This document shows, in pieces, positions 25,481 to 36,700 of a stretch of 38,084 bases of DNA. This DNA is from Bacteroidales bacterium. Its GTDB lineage: Bacteria; Bacteroidota; Bacteroidia; Bacteroidales; Paludibacteraceae. Numbering within the stretch: position 1 is the first letter of the stretch; every line of letters starts with the position of its first letter. The notes under the pieces were generated by a model. It was not told the DNA's origin. It was given only the letters and a program-made list of their open reading frames with translations, and searched no databases. The stretch is from assembly GCA_015061115.1 (NCBI GenBank), contig SUXE01000004.1:186275-224358 (forward strand), written 5' to 3'. The position numbers and the translations under genes are program-made.

Positions 25481-25507
25481 TTTGACAACATTTATTTGTT
25501 AGTTTTG
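25481..25507 (+). promoter_or_regulatory. Promoter of the outer-membrane barrel gene
   Basis: TTTG (25481-25484) and TAGTTTTG (25500-25507) match the Bacteroides -33/-7 elements with 15-base spacing, 32 bases before the ATG. Confidence 0.65.
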
Positions 25508-25539
25508 CATCAGTTAAAACGTTTTTAAAGCAAATAAAC

Positions 25540-26247
25540 ATGAAAAAACTTATTTTTGCTTCAGCAGCTCTTTGTGCAGCTGCTACTATCTCAGCACAGG
25601 AGGTAGTTGAGGCACAGGCACAGCCACAAGCTCAGGTAGAAGAGGCTCCAGCAGCTAAAAACTTTAAGCCAGGTTCTGAGAGATTCGGTGCAGAAGCAGG
25701 TCTTTCTCTAGGTAATGGATTTGGTTTGAACGGTGGAAATCTAAACTTCAATTTTACATTGTCTGATGAGTGGATGGTTCGTTTAGGTTTTGGTGTTACT
25801 GTAGATAAGCTTTCTTCTAAGGATGAGGATGGCAACAAGAGTCATTTAACAGAGTCTACATTTAACGTTAAGCCAGGTATCATTTACTCTTTCTCAGGAA
25901 CAGATCGTCTTGAGCCATATGTAGGTGGTGAATTTGTATTTGGTCTTACTTCAACTTGCAATTATAGCAATACTAAGGTAGACGGTGCAACTTACGAGAA
26001 AGAGAATAGAACAAGAACAAGCAATTTCGGCGCTAATGCGGTAACTGGTTTCAATTTCTATGTTGCAAAGGATCTTTACGTAGGTGCTGAGGTTGGTTTA
26101 GGATTTTTGGTTACTCCAAAATCTCACAACTTTGGAACAGATGATGAAGGAAAGGAGTATGATTCAAAGGATGAAAAATCAAAGTCTCATACAACTAGTA
26201 TCAACCCTATCTGTACTCCTTCAGTTCGTGTAGGTTGGAAGTTCTAA
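25540..26247 (+). CDS. Outer-membrane beta-barrel protein
   Basis: A 235-residue exported protein. Residues 1-19 are a signal peptide ending ATISA. A short Gln/Ala/Val-rich linker follows (about 21-40). From about 45 the sequence alternates polar and hydrophobic residues in strands such as NGGNLNFNFTLSDEWMVRLGF and YVGAEVGLGFLVTP, and it ends VRVGWKF with a terminal aromatic, the usual barrel-assembly signal. About eight to ten strands are plausible, comparable to OmpW/OmpX-like small porins or Bacteroidales outer-membrane beta-barrel family members. Function unknown. Strong codon bias and a clean promoter suggest good expression. Confidence 0.85.
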   Translation: MKKLIFASAALCAAATISAQEVVEAQAQPQAQVEEAPAAKNFKPGSERFGAEAGLSLGNGFGLNGGNLNFNFTLSDEWMVRLGFGVTVDKLSSKDEDGNKSHLTESTFNVKPGIIYSFSGTDRLEPYVGGEFVFGLTSTCNYSNTKVDGATYEKENRTRTSNFGANAVTGFNFYVAKDLYVGAEVGLGFLVTPKSHNFGTDDEGKEYDSKDEKSKSHTTSINPICTPSVRVGWKF

Positions 26248-26301
26248 TCAATTAGAAATTATAAATGAGGAATGCTAAATAAATTTCCTCGTATATAGAA
26301 T

Positions 26302-26338
26302 AAAAACACGGGTTCCGTTTTGGAATCCGTGTTTTCTT
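26302..26338. terminator. Bidirectional intrinsic terminator
   Basis: A 14-bp stem with one wobble (26303-26316 with 26322-26335) around a 5-nt loop, A-rich before and T-rich after. It sits between the convergent barrel gene and beta-galactosidase gene. Confidence 0.88.
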
Positions 26339-26357
26339 ATTTCTAATTCTTAATTTT

Positions 26358-30332
<3,975 letters not shown>

Positions 30333-30416
30333 TCAGCAAATCAAACAGTTGCGGATGAAAAATTATGTTTGAAATCAAATGTGAAGTAGTTTCCTCATAA
30401 TGTTAAGGTGATGTTA

Positions 30417-30424
30417 CAAATGTA
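30417..30424 (-). promoter_or_regulatory. Possible promoter of beta-galactosidase gene
   Basis: Minus-strand TACATTTG fits TAnnTTTG and would give a leader of about 125 nt including the palindrome at 30298-30314. No clear -33 element. Confidence 0.35.
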
Positions 30425-30513
30425 TATATCCCTTGGGAAAAATGTATGCCTGCAAAATTCGGTGAAAAGGGGGGAATTGTAAATGATAATGAGGAAAAGT
30501 CTTTTTATTCAGG

Positions 30514-31377
30514 TCAAAAAATATAAGATATATCCTTTAATAGAATACCTACAAGTGGCACTAAGTAGAATATCCATCTTCTTTTCCAACGAACAGACAA
30601 CCTAAACATCAGTTTCATCAGTAAAAAAGTGGTTATCGGATACAATATTGTAATCCAGTCTTTGAAATAGTAATCAAAACCATATTCAGAATGTATTATG
30701 ACAATTATGCAAGTCGCAATAAACCACGGGATTAATGATAAAACCATAAGACAAATAAAAATCTTTTGGAGCGTGTCGGGAGTTCCTCCTAACATTTTGG
30801 AAAAGAAAGAATAGTTTTCATTTCTTGTCAGTTTTTCATTTTCCACTTTTATCAACGCTTCTCCCATGTTGTATTTGATGCTACGTTGCAATAGGCTGCT
30901 GGACAATATACATAATAATGAGAACATCCAAACCCAATAGCCTATCCAGTTTATTCTCAAATATATGATTTTCACTATCTTTTTATTATAGAGAGGGATG
31001 ATGTGGAGTTTATATGCCGGCTCATCGCAGAGATAAATGATGATGCCTATTCCTATCGAAATGGCAAGAATCGGTAATATGAGCAGGCTCTTATGACTTA
31101 TATAGCTAAGACTGTTACAATGATAAACAGCAAAAAGAGCAAGAAAAGATGCTGCCGCAAATATATATTGGATGACAAAAAAATCAGAGTTGATAATGGA
31201 GCGGAATCCACCCTCAAAAAACATATATGAATAGGTCAATACAAAAGGATCACTGTCAACATGACCAGTGCTTTCTATCTCTATCAAAGGAGTCAGAAAT
31301 AGAATTGAAATAAGAAAAAAGGCTAGACCGATCTTCCATAATACTGAAGCGTATTTATTTTTTTTAGAATCTTCCAT
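30514..31377 (-). CDS. Hypothetical multi-pass membrane protein
   Basis: A 287-residue protein that I do not recognise. About seven hydrophobic segments are visible: near 12-32 (VLWKIGLAFFLISILFLTP), 66-86, 95-115 (LLILPILAISIGIGIIIYL), 143-163 (WIGYWVWMFSLLCILSS), 205-230 (KIFICLMVLSLIPWFIATCII), 243-260 and 268-285. A charged cytoplasmic or periplasmic loop lies near 168-200 (EALIKVENEKLTRNENY). A TAAATTTG promoter box lies 38 bases upstream, so it is a single-gene unit. AT-rich codon use is stronger than in its neighbours, which could reflect recent arrival or weak selection. Confidence 0.72.
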   Translation of the reverse strand: MEDSKKNKYASVLWKIGLAFFLISILFLTPLIEIESTGHVDSDPFVLTYSYMFFEGGFRSIINSDFFVIQYIFAAASFLALFAVYHCNSLSYISHKSLLILPILAISIGIGIIIYLCDEPAYKLHIIPLYNKKIVKIIYLRINWIGYWVWMFSLLCILSSSLLQRSIKYNMGEALIKVENEKLTRNENYSFFSKMLGGTPDTLQKIFICLMVLSLIPWFIATCIIVIIHSEYGFDYYFKDWITILYPITTFLLMKLMFRLSVRWKRRWIFYLVPLVGILLKDISYIF

Positions 31378-31769
31378 TTTTGTCGGGTTGGGTTATTGAT
31401 GAATAGAAACTAAACAAATTTATAAAATCATAGGTTCTTTTCCAATCAGGGACTGATATATCCACTGTTTTTTATATATGCGAGTCTTCGGCTTGCACTT
31501 GGGGTGGGGTTAGTGCCAATATCTATCAAACATTGGCCCTTAACAATCCTCGTAAATAATCACTTATAAATTACAAAAACACTATTTTTTATGGGTTGTT
31601 CTCTGTAAAATGTTACTTTTTTGCATGGAATAATGGTATTTTCTGTTATATTGATACTTTCTAAAAAGTAAAAAAGGTATCTATGTAATGAAAAATAATA
31701 CGTTTATTATACAAATTGTGTGCAAAAAGTGTCAAAAATAACCTAAAATGAAAAAAATAATACATATAG
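31378..31769. other. AT-rich intergenic region
   Basis: Contains the minus promoter box of the membrane-protein gene at 31415-31422 and a 6-bp inverted repeat, GCCAAT (31515-31520) with ATTGGC (31532-31537), without a T-run. No coding frame or RNA that I can support. Confidence 0.6.
31415..31422 (-). promoter_or_regulatory. Promoter -7 box of the membrane-protein gene
   Basis: Minus-strand TAAATTTG, 38 bases before the ATG at 31377. Confidence 0.5.
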
Positions 31770-31800
31770 TTGTGTGATAACAATTTTAACCGTAATTTTG
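31769..31800 (+). promoter_or_regulatory. Promoter of the aromatic amino-acid operon
   Basis: A perfect -7 box TAATTTTG at 31793-31800, with a TTGT-like -33 element at 31769-31773 and about 20 bases between. Transcription would start near 31807, about 20 bases before the leader-peptide ATG. Confidence 0.65.
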
Positions 31801-31827
31801 CATCGTAAACAAAAAAACAGAGAGACG

Positions 31828-31884
31828 ATGCAACAACGATATTTCGCATATTATTACTTCTTTTTCTTTTACTTTAGAAGGTAA
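31828..31884 (+). CDS. Phe/Tyr leader peptide of the aromatic operon attenuator
   Basis: An 18-codon frame encoding MQQRYFAYYYFFFFYFRR and a TAA stop. Eleven of 18 residues are Phe (6) or Tyr (5), nine of them in a row from residue 8 to 16. Directly after the stop come an antiterminator arm and a rho-independent terminator. It lies just upstream of genes for Phe and Tyr synthesis. Known attenuators (pheA, pheST, trp, his) use the same principle: a ribosome stalled for lack of charged tRNA frees the antiterminator. The peptide itself needs no function. The mix of Phe and Tyr suggests that the operon senses both, which fits genes serving both branches. Confidence 0.9.
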   Translation: MQQRYFAYYYFFFFYFRR

Positions 31885-31886
31885 GA

Positions 31887-31959
31887 GCGGGATTTTGTTG
31901 TGTAAAGATAAGTAATCAAATTTATAATCCCGCATTCGTTTGAATGTGGGATTTTTTTA
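31887..31959 (+). promoter_or_regulatory. Attenuator: antiterminator and terminator hairpins
   Basis: Arm 2, GCGGGATT (31887-31894), pairs with arm 3, AATCCCGC (31926-31933), making an 8-bp antiterminator. Arm 3 extended, AATCCCGCATTC (31926-31937), pairs with arm 4, GAATGTGGGATT (31942-31953), making a 12-bp stem with one wobble, loop GTTT, then a T-run: the terminator. The two pairings share arm 3 and exclude each other. Arm 2 begins 2 bases after the leader stop codon, so a ribosome finishing the peptide would cover arm 2 and let the terminator form, while one stalled in the Phe/Tyr codons (31840-31875) would leave arm 2 free. Confidence 0.92.
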
Positions 31960-31969
31960 TGGAATAGAG

Positions 31970-32809
31970 ATGAAAAGAGTAGCCATTCAAGGAGTGAAAG
32001 GATGTTTTCACGAGATCGCAGCACGAGAGTTCTTCCAGGGAGAAGATATTGATGTAGTTGAATGTGAGACATTTGAGAAACTATTCGAGACTGTGAAGAG
32101 GGAGGGAATAATCGCCACTCTTGCTATTGAGAACACAATAGCAGGAAACCTTCTTCAGAATCATATTTTGCTTAAGGAAAGTGGATTGAAGATCGCTGGT
32201 GAACAGAAAATCAGAATCCGTCACAACCTTGTAGCATTGCCTGGTCAGGAGTTGGAGTCGATTAAGGAGGTTTATTCACATCCGATCGCTTTGATGCAGA
32301 TCCGCAATTTCCTTGAGGATCACAAGTTCTTGAAGGCTGTCGAGTGGGACGACACCGCATCGTCTGCAAAAATGATCGCACATGAGCAGTGTATGGGTAA
32401 AGCAGGTGTATGTAGTGAGTGGGCTGCTGAAATATATGGTTTGGAGATTCTTGCCAAGGGTATTGAGACAAACAAGCGCAACTTCACACGTTTCTTGGTG
32501 ATTGCGGATCCTTGGACAGTTGATGACATCAAAAAAGACCAGACACCTAACAAAGCATCTCTTGTATTCCGTCTTCCTCATGATGAAGGAAGCCTTGCCA
32601 AGGTACTCTCGATCATGTCATATTATTGCATGAATCTTACAAAAATCCAGTCGATGCCGATTATCGGAAGAGAATGGGAGTATGAGTTTTATGTAGACCT
32701 TCGTTTTGACGACTACTTGAAATATAAGCAGAGCATCGAGGCATTCCAACCATTGACAAAGGATCTTGTTATTCTTGGTGAATACCGTGAGGGCAGACAG
32801 ACAATTTAA
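31970..32809 (+). CDS. pheA: Prephenate dehydratase
   Basis: A 279-residue enzyme turning prephenate into phenylpyruvate for Phe. The start is set at the ATG at 31970 (MKRVAIQGVKGCFHE); an in-frame ATG at 31940 lies inside the terminator hairpin. The catalytic TRF motif is in NKRNFTRFLVI, near 174-178. A C-terminal ACT domain begins near 195 (KASLVFRLPHDEGSLAKVL). The usual Phe-binding ESRP motif reads QSMP here (KIQSMPI), so feedback binding may differ; I believe that is common in Bacteroidales. No chorismate mutase is fused here; that domain is on the third gene of the operon. First structural gene behind the attenuator. Confidence 0.96.
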   Translation: MKRVAIQGVKGCFHEIAAREFFQGEDIDVVECETFEKLFETVKREGIIATLAIENTIAGNLLQNHILLKESGLKIAGEQKIRIRHNLVALPGQELESIKEVYSHPIALMQIRNFLEDHKFLKAVEWDDTASSAKMIAHEQCMGKAGVCSEWAAEIYGLEILAKGIETNKRNFTRFLVIADPWTVDDIKKDQTPNKASLVFRLPHDEGSLAKVLSIMSYYCMNLTKIQSMPIIGREWEYEFYVDLRFDDYLKYKQSIEAFQPLTKDLVILGEYREGRQTI

Positions 32810-32874
32810 TATATAAGGTGAAGGCAGTAGGCTGAAACCGAAACAAAAAAGAAAACGTAAACGTAAAAAATAAT

Positions 32875-34038
32875 ATGAATATCACACCAGCTGATAGAAT
32901 TTTAGAGATTCAGGAATACTACTTCTCAAAGAAGCTTAGAGAGGTGGCTGAATTGAACGCACAAGGAAAAGATATTATTAATTTGGGTATCGGTAGCCCA
33001 GACAAGATGCCGTCTAATGAGGCTCTTGACACTCTTAATGAAGTGGCTCACCAGCCAAATGCTCACGGATACCAGTCTTATCAGGGTATTCCAGAACTAC
33101 GTAAGGCATTTTCTAATTTTTACAAGCGTTGGTATGGCGTTGACCTTGATCCAAACAAAGAGATTTTGCCTTTGATCGGTTCTAAGGAAGGTGTCTTTTT
33201 CTTGTCACTAACATTCATCAATCCAGGCGACGGTGTTTTGGTGCCAAATCCAGGTTATCCTACTTACACGTCTGCTTCCAAGATTCTAGGTGCCAGAATC
33301 ATCAACTACGATTTGAACGAGGAGAACGGTTGGCAGCCAGATTTTGAGAAGTTGGAGAAGATGGATCTTTCTGGTGTGAAGATGATGTGGACTAATTATC
33401 CTAATATGCCTACAGGTGGAAACGCACGTCGCGAGACTTTCGAAAAACTTGTGGATTTCGGACTTCGTCACAACATCATCATCGTGAATGATAATCCATA
33501 CAGCTTCATCCTGAATGACAATCCGATGAGTCTGCTTTCTGTACCACGCGCAAAAGAGTGCTGCTTTGAGTTGAATTCAACAAGTAAATCACTCAACATG
33601 CCAGGATGGAGAATCGGTATGCTTGCAGGAAATCCGGAGTTGATCTCATACGTGTTGAAGGCGAAGAGCAACGTCGACTCAGGAATGTTCAAACCTATGC
33701 AGATGGCTGCGGCCAAAGCATTGGAGGCAGGACAAGATTGGTATGACAGTATCAATTCCGTCTACAGAGCAAGAAGAAAATATGCAGAGGCAATCTTGGA
33801 TTATATAGGATGTACTTATGATAAGAGCCAGGTCGGCTTGTTCATGTGGGGAAAGATTCCAGCAACTTACAAAAGCTGTGAAGAGGTGGCAGACAAGATC
33901 CTTTACGATTGCCGAGTGTTCGTGACTCCTGGATTCATTTTCGGAAGCAATGGAGACAGATATATTCGTATCTCTCTATGCTCAACTGAGGAAAAATTGT
34001 CGGAGGCACTTCAGAGAATTAAAGAAAACTTAAAGTAA
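32875..34038 (+). CDS. PLP-dependent class I/II aminotransferase (aromatic or LL-DAP type)
   Basis: A 387-residue fold-type I aminotransferase. The PLP-lysine lies in NSTSKSLNMPGWRIGMLAG. GIGSPDKMPS near 37-46, PNPGYPTYTSASK near 122 and WTNYPNMPTGG near 172 are class I features, with NDNPYSF carrying the PLP-contacting residues. Operon position between prephenate dehydratase and DAHP synthase suggests the last step of Phe/Tyr synthesis (phenylpyruvate or hydroxyphenylpyruvate with glutamate), or transamination of prephenate. By sequence alone it could equally be an LL-diaminopimelate aminotransferase-like enzyme. It follows pheA by 65 bases. Confidence 0.9.
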   Translation: MNITPADRILEIQEYYFSKKLREVAELNAQGKDIINLGIGSPDKMPSNEALDTLNEVAHQPNAHGYQSYQGIPELRKAFSNFYKRWYGVDLDPNKEILPLIGSKEGVFFLSLTFINPGDGVLVPNPGYPTYTSASKILGARIINYDLNEENGWQPDFEKLEKMDLSGVKMMWTNYPNMPTGGNARRETFEKLVDFGLRHNIIIVNDNPYSFILNDNPMSLLSVPRAKECCFELNSTSKSLNMPGWRIGMLAGNPELISYVLKAKSNVDSGMFKPMQMAAAKALEAGQDWYDSINSVYRARRKYAEAILDYIGCTYDKSQVGLFMWGKIPATYKSCEEVADKILYDCRVFVTPGFIFGSNGDRYIRISLCSTEEKLSEALQRIKENLK

Positions 34039-34062
34039 AATAGAAAAAAAAAGAATAAACAT

Positions 34063-35124
34063 ATGGAACTAAAAAAGATAAATTTAGCAGGCGCATGTGA
34101 AAGCCGTCCAATGGTGATCGCTGGTCCATGTAGCGCAGAGACAGAGGAGCAGACAATCAATACTGCTCGTCAGCTACACGCACAGGGAATTAAGATTTTC
34201 CGTGCAGGAGTATGGAAGCCACGTACAAAACCAGGTGGTTTCGAGGGAAATGGAGAGCCAGCATTGGAGTGGTTGAAGGAGGTTAAGAAGGAGACGGGAA
34301 TGTACGTTTCTACAGAGGTCGCTACTGCCAAGCATGTAGAGTTGGCATTGAAGTATGGAATTGACCTTCTTTGGGTAGGTGCCCGCACAACAGCCGATCC
34401 GTTCGCAGTACAGGAGATCGCCGATACATTGAAGGGTGTTGATATCCCAGTGTTGGTAAAGAATCCAGTAAACCCTGATTTGGAGTTGTGGATCGGAGCT
34501 TTGGAGCGTTTGAACAACGCTGGTATCACTCAGCTTGGAGCAATCCACCGTGGATTCAGCTCTTACGATAAGAAGCTATACCGTAACCTTCCACAGTGGC
34601 ACATTCCAATCGAGTTGCACCGTCGTCTTCCTGATTTGCCTATCGTTTGTGACCCTAGCCATATTTCAGGTCGTCGTGATCTTATCGCTCCTCTTTGTCA
34701 GCAGGCTATGGACCTTCAGTTCAGCGGTTTGATCATCGAAAGCCACTGTGATCCAGACAAGGCTTGGTCAGACGCATCACAGCAGATTACACCTGAGGTT
34801 CTAGCGTTGATTCTAAACAACCTTGTAGTACGTACAACAAACGCATCTACAGAGAACATCACAGCACTTCGTAAGCAGATCGACGAAATTGATATGTCAG
34901 TTCTTGAGATCTTGGCTAAGAGAATGAGAATCTCACGTGAGATCGGTCAGTACAAGAAGGAGCATGACATGCCAATCCTTCAGAGCAAACGTTACGATGA
35001 GATCATCTCTAAGAGAGTTGCAGACGGTAAGTCAATGTCAATGGGTGAGGAATTCTTGAATACAATCTTTGAGGCCATCCATGCAGAGTCTGTTCGTCAG
35101 CAGATGGAGATCATGAACAAGTAA
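34063..35124 (+). CDS. Bifunctional DAHP synthase / chorismate mutase
   Basis: A 353-residue fused enzyme acting at the first step of the shikimate pathway and at the branch toward Phe/Tyr. Residues about 1-260 are a class I-beta (KDO8P-like) DAHP synthase: MVIAGPCSAE, FRAGVWKPRTKPGGFEG, LWVGARTTADPF, VLVKNPVNPD, GAIHRGFSS, PIVCDPSHISGRRD and IIESHCDP. Residues about 268-353 are an AroQ-type chorismate mutase helix bundle: ITALRKQIDEIDMSVLEILA with the catalytic Arg/Lys pattern KRMRISREIGQYKKEH. The fusion lets the mutase impose feedback on DAHP synthesis, as known for similar fusions. It follows the aminotransferase by 24 bases. Codon use is strongly biased. Confidence 0.97.
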   Translation: MELKKINLAGACESRPMVIAGPCSAETEEQTINTARQLHAQGIKIFRAGVWKPRTKPGGFEGNGEPALEWLKEVKKETGMYVSTEVATAKHVELALKYGIDLLWVGARTTADPFAVQEIADTLKGVDIPVLVKNPVNPDLELWIGALERLNNAGITQLGAIHRGFSSYDKKLYRNLPQWHIPIELHRRLPDLPIVCDPSHISGRRDLIAPLCQQAMDLQFSGLIIESHCDPDKAWSDASQQITPEVLALILNNLVVRTTNASTENITALRKQIDEIDMSVLEILAKRMRISREIGQYKKEHDMPILQSKRYDEIISKRVADGKSMSMGEEFLNTIFEAIHAESVRQQMEIMNK

Positions 35125-35133
35125 GAGATAATG

Positions 35134-35174
35134 ATTAAGAGTTAGTGGTTGCTTGACAATTGCTAACTCTTAAT
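35134..35174. repeat. Perfect 12-bp inverted repeat between DAHP synthase and tyrA
   Basis: ATTAAGAGTTAG (35134-35145) and CTAACTCTTAAT (35163-35174), 17-base loop, no T-run after it. It lies in a 106-base gap, the widest in the operon, followed by TTAATTCTTAATT-like AT-rich sequence. It could stabilise the upstream message, weakly terminate, or be a dispersed palindrome. Confidence 0.7.
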
Positions 35175-35230
35175 TGTGTTAAATAGGTAGATTTTATTCT
35201 TAACTTTTAATTCTTAATTCTACATAAGAA

Positions 35231-36004
35231 ATGCGTATTTTAATTCTTGGTGCGGGAAAGATGGGTACATTCCTAACGGATGTACTTTGCATGAAGCACG
35301 ACGTAGCGCTTTATGATAAGGATTCGAAGAAACTGCGTTTTGTGTTCAACACTCAGCGTATGACATCGCTTGAGGAGGTTAAGGCGTTCAAGCCAGAACT
35401 TCTTATCAATGCAGTAACAGTGAAGTATACAATCCAGGCGTTTGAAGAGGTTATGCCATATTTGCCAAAAGATTGTATCATTTCAGATATATCATCTGTG
35501 AAGACGACGTTGCCAGACTTCTATGCGAAATGTGGATTCCGCTTCGTCTCTACTCACCCGATGTTTGGACCAACATTCGCAAGTCTGTCTGATCTTCGTA
35601 CACAGAATGCTATAATCATTGCGGAGAGTGACTGTTTGGGAAAGGCATTTTTCAAGGATTTGTACAACTCTTTGCATCTTAACCTATTCGAGTATACGTT
35701 TAAGGAGCATGATGAGACAATGGCATATTGCTTGTCAATTCCATTCGCGTCGACGTTGGCGTTCGCGTCTGTGATGAAGCATCAGGATGCACCAGGTACA
35801 ACATTCAAACGTCACATGGCAATCGCAGAGGGAGTGTTGTCGGAAGACAATTTCTTGATCTCTGAGATCTTGTTTAATCCAAATTCAACAAAGCAGCTTG
35901 CACTTATTCAGGAGCAACTTTCGGAGCTTCAGGAGATAGTTAAGAGCAAGGACTACGACAGAATGTTGGCGTATTTGAATCAAGCTCGTGAGAACATCAA
36001 ATAA
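35231..36004 (+). CDS. tyrA: Prephenate dehydrogenase (TyrA family)
   Basis: A 257-residue NAD(P)-dependent enzyme making hydroxyphenylpyruvate from prephenate for Tyr. The N-terminal Rossmann motif is LILGAGKMGTF (4-14). DISSVKT near 92 and the active-site His in STHPMFGP near 108-115 follow, then the helical dimerisation part (MAYCLSIPFASTLAFASV). At 257 residues it is compact, without an ACT domain. Last gene of the operon, ending at a strong terminator. Confidence 0.93.
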   Translation: MRILILGAGKMGTFLTDVLCMKHDVALYDKDSKKLRFVFNTQRMTSLEEVKAFKPELLINAVTVKYTIQAFEEVMPYLPKDCIISDISSVKTTLPDFYAKCGFRFVSTHPMFGPTFASLSDLRTQNAIIIAESDCLGKAFFKDLYNSLHLNLFEYTFKEHDETMAYCLSIPFASTLAFASVMKHQDAPGTTFKRHMAIAEGVLSEDNFLISEILFNPNSTKQLALIQEQLSELQEIVKSKDYDRMLAYLNQARENIK

Positions 36005-36030
36005 TAGAACAAAACTTTAATAAGAAGGAA

Positions 36031-36064
36031 ATGTGTCCGACAGATGTCGGGCACATTTTTTTTA
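36031..36064 (+). terminator. Intrinsic terminator of the aromatic operon
   Basis: An 11-bp stem with one wobble, ATGTGTCCGAC (36031-36041) with GTCGGGCACAT (36046-36056), loop AGAT, followed by a run of T. Confidence 0.92.
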
Positions 36065-36223
36065 ATAAAAACCAAAAGGCTCGTCTACTTAAAACTTTAT
36101 TCTTTGCGAAAATATTCGTTTTTACGCTTTTGTTAAGTTGTCATATCTTATCATAATCTTGTAAAATCTCTTCAAACGAGAAAAAATGCCCATTTCATCG
36201 ACTTTTTATTGATGCCTTTAAAT

Positions 36224-36231
36224 TAATTTTG
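36224..36231 (+). promoter_or_regulatory. Candidate promoter -7 box in the gene-poor gap
   Basis: A perfect TAATTTTG, 20 bases before an ATG at 36252 that opens a 39-codon frame (to 36371). Confidence 0.4.
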
Positions 36232-36299
36232 CTCTCGGGTTTCAGAAAAATATGAATGAATCTACTACAAAATGTTTACTGAAACTGATAATCAAAATC

Positions 36300-36307
36300 T
36301 ATCTTTG
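36300..36307 (+). promoter_or_regulatory. Second candidate promoter -7 box in the gap
   Basis: A perfect TATCTTTG with a TTTA-like -33 element at 36275-36278. It lies inside the 39-codon frame, so the frame and this promoter may not both be used. Confidence 0.4.
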
Positions 36308-36313
36308 TATCAT

Positions 36314-36590
36314 CAAAAACAAAGAAATTGGCAGACGTTTATTCGGAGTCTTACTTTATTATAGATTATAGTATGATTTCTGATTGTTGTCAATTGATTG
36401 ATGGTGATAGGGATAGTGTTAATAGGTTGAAAGAATGCTGGTTTTTATTATTTATAAGAAATCAGCATGATTGACAGAAAAATAGAATTTGAATAATGTG
36501 TTAGATTGAGTATATTTAGGCATCATTGGCCGTGAGGTTAATGGTGTGGAGAATGAGGCCAGACTAATTAGTTTGGCCTCTACTTTTTTT
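36314..36590 (+). ncRNA. Candidate small transcript with its own terminator
   Basis: The region from the likely start after TATCTTTG (36300-36307) to the terminator at 36555-36590 has no recognised gene but has both ends of a transcription unit. A hairpin with ATGCTG (36435-36440) and CAGCAT (36463-36468) lies inside. Two short frames exist: 36252-36371 (39 codons, hydrophobic start CLLKLIIKIYLCIIK) and 36373-36474 (33 codons, MISDCCQLIDGDRDS). Either could be a small protein; neither is supported by anything beyond position. It may be an sRNA or a small-protein mRNA. Confidence 0.35.
36555..36590 (+). terminator. Intrinsic terminator without an assigned upstream gene
   Basis: An 11-bp stem with one wobble (36555-36565 with 36570-36580), loop AATT, then a T-run. 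The previous operon already has its own terminator at 36031-36064, so this one should end a separate transcript. Confidence 0.85.
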
Positions 36591-36684
36591 ATAGTAAACT
36601 GATTTTGCCTGAATTTTGCCAGCATATATAGAATATAGCGGAGAAAATATAAAGTTCAAAATGTTTTATTTTGCTGTTTTTTTA

Positions 36685-36692
36685 TATATTTG
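36685..36692 (+). promoter_or_regulatory. Promoter -7 box of the AraC-type regulator
   Basis: A perfect TATATTTG only 8 bases before the ATG at 36701, so the message may be leaderless or nearly so. It argues against starting the protein at the TTG at 36671. Confidence 0.5.
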
Positions 36693-36700
36693 CCTTAACT

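Noticed and set aside
31661-31849. Minus-strand 62-codon frame overlapping the leader region
   Set aside because: It is antisense to the promoter and leader peptide, low-complexity, and has no recognisable feature.
31940-31969. Upstream ATG for prephenate dehydratase
   Set aside because: It lies within the attenuator terminator hairpin; MKRVAIQGV at 31970 matches the family start.
36671-36700. TTG start giving MLFFYIFALT on the AraC-type regulator
   Set aside because: It overlaps the promoter -7 box; the ATG at 36701 fits better.
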